64,000 nucleotides of DNA from Paenibacillus selenitireducens (GTDB taxonomy: Bacteria > Bacillota > Bacilli > Paenibacillales > Paenibacillaceae), in assembly GCF_002021565.1 (NCBI RefSeq), contig NZ_MSZX01000007.1, forward strand, positions 248,027 to 312,026. Direction: 5' to 3'. The position numbers and the translations under genes were made by a program. Below the pieces are notes generated by a model. That model was not told the DNA's origin, did no database searches, and saw only the letters and a program-made list of their open reading frames with translations. Positions 42,793 through 52,090 of this stretch are shown piece after piece (the stretch's first letter is position 1; each line of letters opens with the position of its first letter).

Positions 42793-43188
42793 ATGGGCAG
42801 ATTAGTTCATTTTGAAATTCATGTCGGGGACATGGAGCGTGCTAAGCAGTTTTATGGAGAAGTATTTGGATGGACATTCGAAGATTGGAGCGAATATGCC
42901 GGAATGCCGTATTTTGGAGCAACGACTGGTGATGCCAATGAGCTTGGCGTTAACGGAGCTCTGGTGCAGCGTCAAGGCGCTTCTCCACAACAAGGCCAAG
43001 CTATGAATGGCTATGCATGTACGATGGGCGTGGAAGATTACGATTCTACGGATGCCAAAATTCTGAATCTTGGAGGCAAGGTCGCATTGCCGAAACATGC
43101 TCTGCCTGGAATGGCGTGGCAGGGATATTATATAGATACCGAAGGAAATATTTTTGGCATTCATCAGCCGGATAAGAACGCAAAATAG
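42793..43188 (+). CDS. VOC family (glyoxalase/bleomycin-resistance-like) protein
   Basis: 131 residues in two beta-alpha-beta-beta-beta units: VHFEIHVGDMERAKQFYGEV then FGW, and the C-terminal IDTEGNIFGIHQPD. His6 and a C-terminal Glu may bind metal. The relationship is to the small VOC proteins seen in Actinobacteria and Bacillota; the substrate is unknown. CAGGAGGAGATC before the ATG is strong. A type B terminator follows. Confidence 0.8.
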   Translation: MGRLVHFEIHVGDMERAKQFYGEVFGWTFEDWSEYAGMPYFGATTGDANELGVNGALVQRQGASPQQGQAMNGYACTMGVEDYDSTDAKILNLGGKVALPKHALPGMAWQGYYIDTEGNIFGIHQPDKNAK

Positions 43189-43224
43189 AATTTTTTGGGC
43201 GACCCCGCTCGTCTCCTTCAACGC

Positions 43225-43253
43225 AAAAAGGACACCTCTGAGGTGTCCTTTTT
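43225..43253. terminator. Type B terminator
   Basis: AAAAAGGACACCTC / GAGGTGTCCTTTTT, a perfect stem 36 nt after the VOC gene; identical in its core to the copies at 21.21 and 53.90 kb. This copy is not followed by the GGTGGAGG repeat. Confidence 0.85.
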
Positions 43254-43451
43254 CATTTAGCTCGTATCATCCGGCCACTCATTTCAAGTCTGTTTTTCAA
43301 GTAACGGAGCAAATAACATAGAAAATCCGGTCGGATTCCCCCTGTTCCACAAAGTCATTCGGGTTGAATTGGGTACGACTGTTTCCCAGTATAAGTCGTC
43401 TCCATGGGAAAAGGTCCTTGGGCTGTTCTCATGACAAGCGATTTATCCGGT

Positions 43452-43850
43452 TTATTTCGCCTGATCATTAACTAATTCAACCTTATCTTCTACAACGAAG
43501 ATCTCATTCTCCATATAATAGTCCTTCAATTCATCTTGGACGCTCTGCTCGGCTAACGGCACCTGGTGGCGGTAAGCGGCCCGACAGATCACATGGGCGG
43601 CCACTGGAGCTGTCAAAAACACAAAGAAGATTCCCAAGATGAGGCGGATGCTGAAGAAACCGTCGGAAATTAAGAAATACAGTAATGTTCCAACGAGCGC
43701 GCACAGCACACCAAGCGTAGAACTTTTAGATGCAGCATGAGACCTTGTGTACACATCGGGCAAACGCACAATCCCAATCGCGCTGATCAAGCTGAAAATG
43801 GCTCCAATGAGAATGAGGACTGCCCCGACTACTTCACCGCTTCCGCTCAA
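43452..43850 (-). CDS. mrpG: Na+/H+ antiporter subunit G
   Basis: About 132 residues with three membrane helices (VVGAVLILIGAIFSLISAIG, TLGVLCALVGTLLYFLISDG, RLILGIFFVFLTAPVAAHVI) and the conserved LPDVYTRSHAASKSSTLG motif of MrpG/MnhG. The start is uncertain: TTG at 43850 follows AAAGAGG within the end of mrpF; an upstream ATG at 43895 would give 147 residues and overlap mrpF by 62 nt. It is the last gene of the complete mrp operon. The 263 bp downstream hold only the convergent type B terminator. Confidence 0.85.
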   Translation of the reverse strand: MSGSGEVVGAVLILIGAIFSLISAIGIVRLPDVYTRSHAASKSSTLGVLCALVGTLLYFLISDGFFSIRLILGIFFVFLTAPVAAHVICRAAYRHQVPLAEQSVQDELKDYYMENEIFVVEDKVELVNDQAK

Positions 43851-44115
43851 TAACAACACCTCTTTCAATGAATCTGGCAAAGGCAACCGTTCCAATAAAT
43901 GAAAGGATCCCGATCAGTAATATAAGATCAAAAAAGGCATGTGTGTGCAGCAGCACGGAGAACACGGCGGTACTGGCGATCAGATTAATACCAATGGAAT
44001 CCAACGCTTGAACACGGTCTGCACTGGAAGGCCCTTTCACAATCCGATATAAATTGGCTAGTATGGCCAACATTAATATACATAATGCAGTGATCAACAC
44101 CGTCTCAAATATCAT
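43834..44115 (-). CDS. mrpF: Na+/H+ antiporter subunit F
   Basis: 93 residues with three helices; the family signature RIVKGPSSADRVQALDSIGI follows helix 1. It belongs to the hydrophobic Mrp complex that exchanges cytoplasmic Na+ (or K+) for external protons. Its ATG overlaps the mrpE stop by 4 nt. Confidence 0.9.
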   Translation of the reverse strand: MIFETVLITALCILMLAILANLYRIVKGPSSADRVQALDSIGINLIASTAVFSVLLHTHAFFDLILLIGILSFIGTVAFARFIERGVVIERKR

Positions 44116-44591
44116 TTTCTTGTCACATCCTTTATCGCTTTTTCAAAAACAGATTTTGATTTTAATACAGAATCCCTGGATTCAGGCATGTTCAGACCGT
44201 GAATGTACAGCACCTTTGAATCAGGGGTTACCTCCATGACGACTGAGCCTGGCGTTAAGCAAATTAATAAAGATAGGAGCGTGATTTCCAAATCCCCCTC
44301 CAAATCCGTTTCTACCTTGAAAATTCCTGGCTTGACATCGATTTTAGGACGGAGTACATGCTTCATGACCATCATCGCAGAAGTATTCAGCTCATGGATA
44401 AACAGAACGAACAACTTACCGATTGCAGCTAGCGTGAATAGATAAAACGGTTTTTTAAAGAAACGGCGGATGCACAGTAAAATAAACAAACCAACAAAGT
44501 AACCGCTGAAAAAGTTTAATATGCTCATATCCTCTTGCAGAAACATCCACAAGTAGGCAATGAATATGTTGAGTAGCACTTGAACGGGCAT
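44112..44591 (-). CDS. mrpE: Na+/H+ antiporter subunit E
   Basis: 159 residues: two N-terminal helices, then the cytoplasmic domain with ETDLEGDLEITLLSLLICLT followed by PGSVVMEV, the MrpE signature. It starts 14 nt after mrpD and overlaps mrpF. It is needed for complex assembly. Confidence 0.9.
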   Translation of the reverse strand: MPVQVLLNIFIAYLWMFLQEDMSILNFFSGYFVGLFILLCIRRFFKKPFYLFTLAAIGKLFVLFIHELNTSAMMVMKHVLRPKIDVKPGIFKVETDLEGDLEITLLSLLICLTPGSVVMEVTPDSKVLYIHGLNMPESRDSVLKSKSVFEKAIKDVTRK

Positions 44592-44605
44592 GACTGTTTC
44601 CCTCC

Positions 44606-46081
44606 TTAACCAAACACGGCCTGAATATATAAACCTGGATTCAACAATTCCTCCGCAGCTTGAGCTACATAACCCGTAATCGCCTCAGCACCGATTCCCA
44701 GAGCAACACTAGCCAGCGTCAATAGAGCGATAGGAAGCAATAAACCTTTCGTTGTCCCTTTCTCCTCCTCTACACTCAGAATCGTTTCACCCCAAAAAGC
44801 TTTCATAAACAATTTGATCATAGAATACAGAATGAACAAGCTGGCCAGTAGCCCGATTCCTCCGAGCCAATAATAGCCGGCTTCAAAGACACCTTGCGTC
44901 GTAAATACTTTGCCAAGAAAACCGCTTAACGGAGGAATTCCAACCATAGACAAAGCCGCGATGAAGAACATCCAGCCTAATTGGGGGTGAAGCCGAATCA
45001 AGCCGCTAATATTCTTCAAATTACTTGTTCCCGTGAGATGAACAATCGTTCCCCCGATCATAAATACAAGTCCCTTAATCAACATGTCGTGAATCAAATA
45101 ATATATAGAACCCGCTATGCCGGTGGATGTGAAAGAGACGAGCCCAGCCATAATAAATCCAACGCTGATGATCACATTGTAGGTTAATATTTTTCTCAAA
45201 TCCCAATATCCAATCGCTCCGAGTCCGCCTAGTACCATTGTAATAGCTGCTAAAATCCCGATAAACAGATGGGTAATCTGCGGTTCATGATAAAAGATGA
45301 GCGTAAACATTCTGAAAATGGCGTATATCCCTACCTTTGTGAGTAATGCAGCGAAAATAGCAGCGATTGCCGTTGGCGGTACACTATATGATCCGGGTAG
45401 CCAGAAATAGAGCAATAATCCCGCCTTCATGGCGAAAACGATCAGGAATAATAATGCGACGGTGGTAATTAACCCATCCTGACCAACCTCTGCAATCCGG
45501 ATCGATAAATGGGCGAGGTTCAATGTGCCGGTCATAGAATATAAATAGGCAACGCCGATCAAAAAGAACGCCGATGCAATAATGTTCGTAAAAATATATT
45601 TCAGCGACTCGCGAAGCTGCCTCTGAGATCCACCCAACGTGATCAGTACATAAGATGCAACCAGAAACATTTCAAAAAAGACATATAAATTGAATAAATC
45701 CCCTGTCAAGAACGAACCATTGACACCTGTAATCAAAAACAGAAAGAGAGGATAGAAATAAAGTTTTTCTTGTTTTCGGCCAATCGATGAAAAAGCATAA
45801 ATTAAGCAGCATACCGAAACAATAGAGGTAGCCAAAAGCAGTAAAGCACTGAACATGTCACCCACGAAACTAATGCCGTAAGGCGCTTCCCAACCACCCA
45901 ACTGTAATGTTTGAATACCGCCATCTCTGATCTGATTCATCAATAGAACTGAAATGACACTGGTAGCTAACAATGCAACCAGACTAAGAATCCGCTGCAG
46001 CTTTAAGTTTTTCTGGAATATAATAAGGAGCATCCCCGTCAATAGAGGAATGATAACCGGCGTGATCAACAAATTATTCAT
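44606..46081 (-). CDS. mrpD: Na+/H+ antiporter subunit D (NuoN-like)
   Basis: 491 residues with about 14 helices, homologous to proton-pumping subunits of complex I. The conserved Glu in FFEMFLVASYVLITLGG and the Lys residues in AMKAGLLLYFWLPGSYSVPP and MLIKGLVFMIGG match positions essential in MrpD. The ATG overlaps the mrpC stop by 4 nt. Confidence 0.93.
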   Translation of the reverse strand: MNNLLITPVIIPLLTGMLLIIFQKNLKLQRILSLVALLATSVISVLLMNQIRDGGIQTLQLGGWEAPYGISFVGDMFSALLLLATSIVSVCCLIYAFSSIGRKQEKLYFYPLFLFLITGVNGSFLTGDLFNLYVFFEMFLVASYVLITLGGSQRQLRESLKYIFTNIIASAFFLIGVAYLYSMTGTLNLAHLSIRIAEVGQDGLITTVALLFLIVFAMKAGLLLYFWLPGSYSVPPTAIAAIFAALLTKVGIYAIFRMFTLIFYHEPQITHLFIGILAAITMVLGGLGAIGYWDLRKILTYNVIISVGFIMAGLVSFTSTGIAGSIYYLIHDMLIKGLVFMIGGTIVHLTGTSNLKNISGLIRLHPQLGWMFFIAALSMVGIPPLSGFLGKVFTTQGVFEAGYYWLGGIGLLASLFILYSMIKLFMKAFWGETILSVEEEKGTTKGLLLPIALLTLASVALGIGAEAITGYVAQAAEELLNPGLYIQAVFG

Positions 46082-46413
46082 TGCTCATTTCCCCTTAATT
46101 GCTCCATGTCATCCGTCCCAAAGCTTTGATAGGCGCGGTAACATAAAACTAATACTAGCGCTGTCACGGCAAAATTAATGACGATCGCAGTTAAAATTAA
46201 TGCTTGAGGAATAGAATCCGTAAAACCCGCAACTTTCTCTCCAAGCAGAGGGGCGCTCCCCGTCTTCAGCCCACCAGAAGTGATGAGCAACAAATTAACC
46301 GCATGGCCCACAATCGATGCTCCGAGCACAATTCGCAGTAGTTGCTTAGATAGAATCAAATAGGTTCCAATGGATATTAAAATACCGACCAGTATGACTA
46401 TTAGTGTCTCCAT
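46078..46413 (-). CDS. mrpC: Na+/H+ antiporter subunit C (NuoK-like)
   Basis: 111 residues and three helices. The segment GASIVGHAVNLLLIT and the C-terminal half PQALILTAIVINFAVTALVL are characteristic of MrpC, related to NuoK. The ATG at 46413 is preferred over 46428 because AGTGAGG sits at the right distance and the shorter start lies 1 nt after the mrpB stop. Confidence 0.92.
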   Translation of the reverse strand: METLIVILVGILISIGTYLILSKQLLRIVLGASIVGHAVNLLLITSGGLKTGSAPLLGEKVAGFTDSIPQALILTAIVINFAVTALVLVLCYRAYQSFGTDDMEQLRGNEQ

Positions 46414-46414
46414 A

Positions 46415-46837
46415 TTAACGATCCTCACTTATGCTTAGAATAATATTGACTGCGGTGCCTATGACAGCCAAAGCGACTCCGGTATCAAAAATCAAAGCAG
46501 ACGCGAGCTCAGTATCTCCAAAGATCGGTAAATCAACATGACCGAAGGTCTGGGTTAAAAAAGGTTTACCAAATACGGCGCTCACCATTCCGGTCGCAAC
46601 TGCAATCAACACACCAATCGCTGAAAGTTTTTTGAAATCAACCCGAATATTTTCCCTTACCTTCTCGATTCCAAAAGAAAGATACAGTAGGACAATAGAT
46701 GATGCCATACTCAGCCCCCCAATGAATCCTCCTCCCGGATGATGGTGACCGTTCATAAATAAATAGATCGAAAAGGTCAATATGATCACGGCAGCTACTC
46801 GAGTTACACTTTTCAATATCACATCATTCGATTTCAT
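46415..46837 (-). CDS. mrpB: Na+/H+ antiporter subunit B
   Basis: 140 residues, four helices, with the family motif GHHHPGGGFIGGL between helices 1 and 2. AAAGGAGG 7 nt before ATG 46837 sets the start, 14 nt inside the end of mrpA; a longer reading to 46882 lacks a ribosome site. Confidence 0.92.
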   Translation of the reverse strand: MKSNDVILKSVTRVAAVIILTFSIYLFMNGHHHPGGGFIGGLSMASSIVLLYLSFGIEKVRENIRVDFKKLSAIGVLIAVATGMVSAVFGKPFLTQTFGHVDLPIFGDTELASALIFDTGVALAVIGTAVNIILSISEDR

Positions 46838-49235
46838 TTTGTTCCCTCCTTTTGGAACGCTGATGAATGAATACATATACACCTAGCCCGGCAATGACCA
46901 ACACGGATATTTCCAGCATTGTATCGAATCCGCGGAAGTCCACTAATATAGCGTTGACAATATTTTTGGCGCCCGCCAGCTCAAAGGCGTTTTCAAAAAA
47001 TGATGATATTGGTTCAAATAATTTATGTCCATTCGCGGACAATGCGAGCAGGGTCACCGTTAGACCCATCGCGATCGATATGACCAGATTCGTCAGTTTG
47101 AAAGGAATCCGCTCGATGCTTTTCGTAAGTTTCGGCAAATGATAGAAGCACAGCAAGAACAGAACCGTTGTCACCGTCTCCACCACCATTTGCGTCAATG
47201 CCAGGTCAGGAGCCCTAAAGATAACAAAGAACATTGAAACCATATAACCTAAGGCGCCTAGTGCAACAATAGCCACGATCCGATTGCCGGCAAACAAGAC
47301 CGTACCTGCGGCGATCACCATCCCGAGCACAAGGCCCGCATCAAAAATACTGATAGCTGCATTACTTGCGAAATCGAACTGGAGACCATGGAGCAGCAGA
47401 AGCGAACTTATCAATACAATGACAAAGAAAGAAAAAATGTAGATCAGATAATGTCTCAGCGAGCCTGTCATATACCGATTCGTTAGGGATACCGAGAGTC
47501 TCTCTGTACCTGATAAGCCCTGATTGTACCAATGATTCAGCGTTAATTTCTGCGGATAACTCCGCATGGTCTGAATCCACTGCTTCGTTGTTTTGAAGAG
47601 AAGGAGACCGACAACAATGACACCGATTGTCATCACGAGCTCCATATTGAGCCCATGCCATGCACTGATTTTCAGGTCGTATGGAGACATCGGCATCATC
47701 GGCAAAATCGCGGTTAACGCCGGGGTGAGAATATACTTACCCAATACATTTGGGAAGAAGAAGATGAATATAACGAGTAATGCTAAAAGGGCTGGTGAAA
47801 ACAGCATCCCCCAAGGCGCTTCATGCACTTTTCGTGTCAATTTTTCAGGACGATATTGTCCTCCAAAGGTTTTGAATACAAAAATCATGCAATAGACAAA
47901 AGTAAATATGCTGGCTACCCAAGCAATAATCGGGAACAGGATACCAATGCTGCTCAAACCGAAAATACCGGTTTGGGATACGTCATTCACTGCTGCAAAA
48001 AACATTTCCTTACTCAAAAAGCCGTTAAACGGCGGTAATCCCGCCATAGATAAGCCGCCAATCAAAGCGATCGTGAACGTGACCGGCATCACTTGCATCA
48101 AACCGCCTAAATAGCGAATATCCCGCCGACCTGTCTCATGGTCAATAATACCGACAACCATAAACAAACTTCCTTTAAAGGTCGAATGATTAAACAGATG
48201 GAATAGGGCGGCAAATGTAGCTACCGTAAAGATAGTGCCACTCTCACCAGGTCCAAAATAGACTGCTAAAGAACCGACCCCAAGCAGGCACATGATCAAT
48301 CCCAATTGACTAATCGTAGAATAAGCTAACATCGCCTTTAAATCGGTCTGTCTAAGCGCCGTCAAAGAACCATACAGCATCGTAATGATACCAATACCGG
48401 CCACAAGCCAGAACCATACGGAGCTACCCCCGAATATCGGAGTCATACGCGCCACTAAATAAATGCCAGCCTTGACCATTGTAGCCGAGTGAAGGTAACT
48501 GCTGACCGGAGTTGGAGCCTCCATCGCATCTGGTAACCAAATACCGAACGGAAATTGCGCGGATTTCGTAAATGCACCGAGCAAAATACATAGCATGGCA
48601 GGAATAAACAACGCATGGCTTTGGATGACATCCAGGTTCGCGATCATTTCCCGAATGCTGTACGTATCCGCCATCATGATCAGCATAATAAATCCGGCTA
48701 ACATGCCGAATCCGCCAAGAACCGTAATCAATAGTGCCTTTAAAGCGCCTTGGCGAGAACTCTTGCGCTCATACCAATAGGATATTAATAAGAAGGACGA
48801 GACGCTGGTTAACTCCCAGAACCCGTACAGGACCAAAAGGTGATCCGAGAATACTAATCCCAGCATGGCGCCCATGAACATGAGCAAATAAATATAGAAG
48901 TTATGGAGAGCCTCCCGAACCTTAGACATATAAAAAATTGAATAAATAATAACTAAGGTGCCTACACCGCTGATGAGCAGACCGAATAACAGGCTGAGCC
49001 CATCCACATAGGAGACAATATTCATATCAAGGGACGGAATCCAAGATAATGTGTATTTATAGGTATCACCTGCCGCTACACCAGGTATATACTGTAACAA
49101 ATAGACAAAAATAGATGAAGGGACAAGTAAAACGAACCATCCCGTGTGCACTATGCGATTGAAATACTTATATAGTAAGGGAACAAGCATTGCACTTATC
49201 AACGGGAGAAAAATAAAGGTATAGAATATAGTCAA
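46824..49235 (-). CDS. mrpA: Na+/H+ antiporter subunit A (NuoL-like)
   Basis: About 803 residues with some 20 helices. The N-terminal two thirds are NuoL-like (GFWELTSVSSFLLISYWYER, TKSAQFPFGIWLPDAMEAPTP, HSATMVKAGIYL) with the lysines and glutamate of the proton path; the C-terminal third is the MrpA-specific extension that resembles MrpB. AAGGAGG is 1 nt from GTG 49241 but 7 nt from TTG 49235, so the TTG is the likelier start. It is the first gene of the seven-gene operon that supports pH and sodium homeostasis. Confidence 0.93.
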   Translation of the reverse strand: MTIFYTFIFLPLISAMLVPLLYKYFNRIVHTGWFVLLVPSSIFVYLLQYIPGVAAGDTYKYTLSWIPSLDMNIVSYVDGLSLLFGLLISGVGTLVIIYSIFYMSKVREALHNFYIYLLMFMGAMLGLVFSDHLLVLYGFWELTSVSSFLLISYWYERKSSRQGALKALLITVLGGFGMLAGFIMLIMMADTYSIREMIANLDVIQSHALFIPAMLCILLGAFTKSAQFPFGIWLPDAMEAPTPVSSYLHSATMVKAGIYLVARMTPIFGGSSVWFWLVAGIGIITMLYGSLTALRQTDLKAMLAYSTISQLGLIMCLLGVGSLAVYFGPGESGTIFTVATFAALFHLFNHSTFKGSLFMVVGIIDHETGRRDIRYLGGLMQVMPVTFTIALIGGLSMAGLPPFNGFLSKEMFFAAVNDVSQTGIFGLSSIGILFPIIAWVASIFTFVYCMIFVFKTFGGQYRPEKLTRKVHEAPWGMLFSPALLALLVIFIFFFPNVLGKYILTPALTAILPMMPMSPYDLKISAWHGLNMELVMTIGVIVVGLLLFKTTKQWIQTMRSYPQKLTLNHWYNQGLSGTERLSVSLTNRYMTGSLRHYLIYIFSFFVIVLISSLLLLHGLQFDFASNAAISIFDAGLVLGMVIAAGTVLFAGNRIVAIVALGALGYMVSMFFVIFRAPDLALTQMVVETVTTVLFLLCFYHLPKLTKSIERIPFKLTNLVISIAMGLTVTLLALSANGHKLFEPISSFFENAFELAGAKNIVNAILVDFRGFDTMLEISVLVIAGLGVYVFIHQRSKRREQNEIE

Positions 49236-49279
49236 GTGCACTCCTCCTTATTCATGACTTCTGTTTCCTTATCTGCGTA

Positions 49280-49308
49280 TTGACTCTTTTGGTGACATCA
49301 ACTATAGT
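49280..49308 (+). promoter_or_regulatory. Sigma-A promoter of the UspA-type gene
   Basis: TTGACT (49280-49285), 17-bp spacer, TATAGT (49303-49308); one mismatch per box. It starts 53 nt before the coding sequence. Confidence 0.65.
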
Positions 49309-49360
49309 CTTACATAGTTTAATCGAGCCATACTACTAGCATTGAGGTGAAATACTTAAA

Positions 49361-50044
49361 ATGAATAACATGTCTAATGAGAGCATTCTTGTTTGCGTTT
49401 ATTATGGTCCCAATGGCGAAAGACTACTCAAACGCGGTTGTAAAATCGCTAATATGATGAAAGCTCCGCTTTATATATTGACCGTTGATCCGAAGCCATT
49501 CGACGAACTGGATGCCGAGAAACTATTCTATATCGAGCAATGGAAAGAATATGCTCACTCTCATGCAACGGCCCAATTTATCATGAAGGACAATGAAAGC
49601 CGCCCTGTCTCTAAGGTCATTGCAGAAGTGGCCAGAGATAACAACATCACACAGATCATTCTTGGTCAAACGGCGCACAGCCGATGGGAACAAATTACGA
49701 AGGGATCTATCATTAACTCCTTGGTACGCGAGATCCCATTTGTAGACCTGCATATTGTTTCCGTTGCCCGTTATATTCGGGATGAAGAAGGTATTTATGA
49801 AAAGGGAATTCGAGCTTATTTGATTAAAGATGGGGATCATTACAAGTTAAGCTTCAATCATGAAAAACAAACGGAATATGAGGGTATTTTCTTCAAAGAA
49901 GTCGACACAGATTTCGATAACGGAATTTTCCGATTTATGAAAGACGCTGCAACTTTGCACGTTCTCGTTAGTGACGGGATTATCACCGAATTAAAAAATG
50001 TAGATATTTATGCAGCGATGGGTTTGGACAACTCTGTTGAATAA
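49361..50044 (+). CDS. Universal-stress-protein-domain protein, KdpD-C-like
   Basis: 227 residues. The first about 140 residues form a Usp fold (SILVCVYYGPNGERLLKRGC, QIILGQTAHSRWEQITKGSI, VDLHIVSV), most like the Usp segment inside the KdpD potassium sensor rather than classic UspA. The last 85 residues are an additional mixed alpha/beta domain. It is divergent from the mrp operon, which suggests a link to ion or pH stress. The partner is unknown. Confidence 0.7.
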   Translation: MNNMSNESILVCVYYGPNGERLLKRGCKIANMMKAPLYILTVDPKPFDELDAEKLFYIEQWKEYAHSHATAQFIMKDNESRPVSKVIAEVARDNNITQIILGQTAHSRWEQITKGSIINSLVREIPFVDLHIVSVARYIRDEEGIYEKGIRAYLIKDGDHYKLSFNHEKQTEYEGIFFKEVDTDFDNGIFRFMKDAATLHVLVSDGIITELKNVDIYAAMGLDNSVE

Positions 50045-50067
50045 AAGTTAAATAAAGAAACTAACCT

Positions 50068-50098
50068 TCTCCACATGTTTAATGTGGAGATTTTTTTT
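50068..50098 (+). terminator. Terminator of the Usp gene
   Basis: TCTCCACAT / ATGTGGAGA (50068-50076, 50082-50090) followed by eight T. Confidence 0.85.
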
Positions 50099-50120
50099 GT
50101 CTTTTCAAAACACAGATCAT

Positions 50121-50684
50121 TTATAAATCAACATCCACTTTAATCGGTCTCTTCTCAGTCCTGTCGATTCCCAGATATTTTAACGTTTCTGCCGTGGAAT
50201 GATGATGCAAAATCGACTTTAAGATAGAGATGGCAACTCCCCTGTAATACGCATGGTAACCAAACGTCTTTCTCAGCGTATGCGTCCCGATTTTCTCAGA
50301 TATCCCTACCTCCCTTGCCGAGTGGTTAATAATTCGGTACGCCTGCTGACGGGTAATCGGGTGACAATCCTTTTTCGATTTAAACAAATAATCCTCAGAT
50401 TTCCAATTGATGTTGGATAAATACTCGGTTAGTATTTCCCCGATCTTCCCGTTTAAGTAATAAGCCTTTTCTTCTCCTGTCTTTTCATCCTTAATATAAA
50501 GAAACTGTTTAGCATTCTGGCCATCCCAAACGTCCTGTACAGTAAGGTTGAGCAAATCAAGAAGACTAATCCCGGTGTTAATTCCCAATACAAAAAGCAA
50601 CAGATCCCTTACAGAGTGTTTTCTCAACTCCTCTTTCATCGCTTGTATGGTTTTTACGTCCCGAATCGGATTAACAAATTGCAC
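50121..50684 (-). CDS. Small tyrosine-recombinase-like protein lacking the first catalytic Arg
   Basis: 187 residues, a stand-alone phage-integrase catalytic domain without the N-terminal arm/SAM-like domain. HTLRKTFGYH (HxxR) and HHHSTAETLKYLGI (second His and Tyr) are present, as is a Lys in the KTGEEK turn. The first Arg, normally in TGLRxxELL, is Ser here (TGISLLDLL). GTG start after GGAGGG. An inverted repeat lies upstream. Such proteins are frequent in Bacillus relatives; catalysis is doubtful without Arg I. Confidence 0.75.
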   Translation of the reverse strand: MQFVNPIRDVKTIQAMKEELRKHSVRDLLLFVLGINTGISLLDLLNLTVQDVWDGQNAKQFLYIKDEKTGEEKAYYLNGKIGEILTEYLSNINWKSEDYLFKSKKDCHPITRQQAYRIINHSAREVGISEKIGTHTLRKTFGYHAYYRGVAISILKSILHHHSTAETLKYLGIDRTEKRPIKVDVDL

Positions 50685-50703
50685 AGAGAATCCCTCCGAT
50701 TAA

Positions 50704-50740
50704 TGTTACTTAATTTAAGGTTAACAGATATTAAGTAACA
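50704..50740. repeat. Perfect inverted repeat upstream of the recombinase-like gene
   Basis: TGTTACTTAAT (50704-50714) and ATTAAGTAACA (50730-50740), 15-nt spacer. It could be a binding site for the recombinase or an operator. Confidence 0.6.
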
Positions 50741-51007
50741 TAACAATTAAAAAATCACTTTACTTTATAAAAAAATCTAACGGTTAGTTTGTCATAAAAT
50801 AAAAACACCACATAAGAAGCTTTCAATTGAAATGATATCCAGTCGGACAAAAACTTAATCAGCAAAGCTGCGATACCCGTAAACATTCTAGAATCATTAC
50901 GCAGCAGCAAGCGCACAATGATCACTGGAAACAAACGCATTAGCTATTCATTGAATAATGCACAATGGCGCTCAATAAATAAGTCATTTCACTACTTTTC
51001 CAAAAAA
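50741..51007. other. Intergenic region with an unconfirmed 61-codon ORF
   Basis: AT-rich. A minus-strand ORF of 61 codons at 50755-50940 encodes a hydrophobic peptide but has no ribosome binding site; not called as a gene. Confidence 0.3.
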
Positions 51008-51029
51008 AAAGACCCCCATCGTGGGGATC
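51008..51029 (-). terminator. Terminator of the sensor-domain gene
   Basis: GACCCCCA / TGGGGATC hairpin (51011-51018, 51022-51029) followed on the minus strand by nine T. Confidence 0.75.
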
Positions 51030-51102
51030 GTAAGGATTTGTTTATTGTACTGGCAGTTGAGAAATTTAGGTTCTTCCTTATATCTATTATAACCTTCATG
51101 TT

Positions 51103-51894
51103 CTAAAGCTCTCTATAGTCTGGCTGCATCATCCCTTGAGTAGGCTGATCCTCTTGGTACTCATAATATTGCGGCTGAACCGTCGCATGTATTTGTGTTT
51201 CCACTGGCACTGACGGCTGCTGATATGGCTCATCCACATACATGATTCTGCGCTGAATTTGCATGAGCCCATTCACGACGCGAAGCGCGACCCAAAAAAG
51301 TACAAGGCCAACTCCTACGTACAGCAGATATTGCTGATTATAGGTCCAATCTATATGAAAATAACTAAACAAGCTATTCTCTAAAATATCAAGTTGCATT
51401 TCATTCATCAAAATGATATGCACGACTGGAAGAGCAATAAATCCTAGTCCTAGTGAAATCACCGTTACCATAATAACAAAGAATACAATGCCTGTTACAA
51501 ATCTTAGTAATACGAGCAGCAGATTTCGAATGAATAGCCCCCCGTCAAAACCTCTCATCATTCGCATCAACCAGTTCTGCCCAGCTTCAGACTGTCGATT
51601 GTAGGTATACGAAACAGGAGGAGTAGGTAAACCTAAAATTTGTCTAATCATGCTTTGTTCAAAATTCACAATCCCATTCAACAGCTTAGATACTCCAAAA
51701 AACAGCGGTATTCCGATAAATATTGGAGTTAAACCGATTGATAGTGCAAGTCCCGTTATCGCTATTGTAAAATAGATAATCCCTAACGGGAGAGATAGCA
51801 GTAAATAGAGGATCGTTGCATAGGTTTTTGGATTAAACAGCACCCAATTCACCTTACCTGCCCGCGCCATTGCAGTCGCTTCTATTGCCTTCAC
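51103..51894 (-). CDS. Membrane protein with putative sensor domain (PF13796-like)
   Basis: About 263 residues with four to six hydrophobic segments: LYLLLSLPLGIIYFTIAITG and IGLTPIFIGIPLFFGVSKLL early, LRFVTGIVFFVIMVTVISLG and LLYVGVGLVLFWVALRVVNG later. The paired-helix layout with an R-x-L-G-L-P segment resembles the sensor domain found N-terminal to some histidine kinases; here it is free-standing with a Gln/Pro-rich cytoplasmic tail. AAAGGAG is 9 nt from GTG 51894, which is preferred to ATG 51918. Function unknown. Confidence 0.65.
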   Translation of the reverse strand: MKAIEATAMARAGKVNWVLFNPKTYATILYLLLSLPLGIIYFTIAITGLALSIGLTPIFIGIPLFFGVSKLLNGIVNFEQSMIRQILGLPTPPVSYTYNRQSEAGQNWLMRMMRGFDGGLFIRNLLLVLLRFVTGIVFFVIMVTVISLGLGFIALPVVHIILMNEMQLDILENSLFSYFHIDWTYNQQYLLYVGVGLVLFWVALRVVNGLMQIQRRIMYVDEPYQQPSVPVETQIHATVQPQYYEYQEDQPTQGMMQPDYREL

Positions 51895-52090
51895 ATTCAA
51901 ACACTCCTTTGGCTTCATAAGTCACGCTCTGAGTTATAAATCCATTATATCCGCCTTATTCGCCTGACATAACCGTCTTAGGGGGTATCTGAAGCTAGAC
52001 TTTAGGCTAGGACTGGTCCTGATGATTTTGTGTACAGCCTAGACCCACTTACGTAGAAAGCTACAATTACAGATTATAAAGGCGCTCGAT

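Noticed and set aside
50755-50940. 61-codon hydrophobic ORF on the minus strand
   Set aside because: No ribosome binding site, AT-rich sequence easily gives hydrophobic frames, and no family was recognised. Possible but unsupported.
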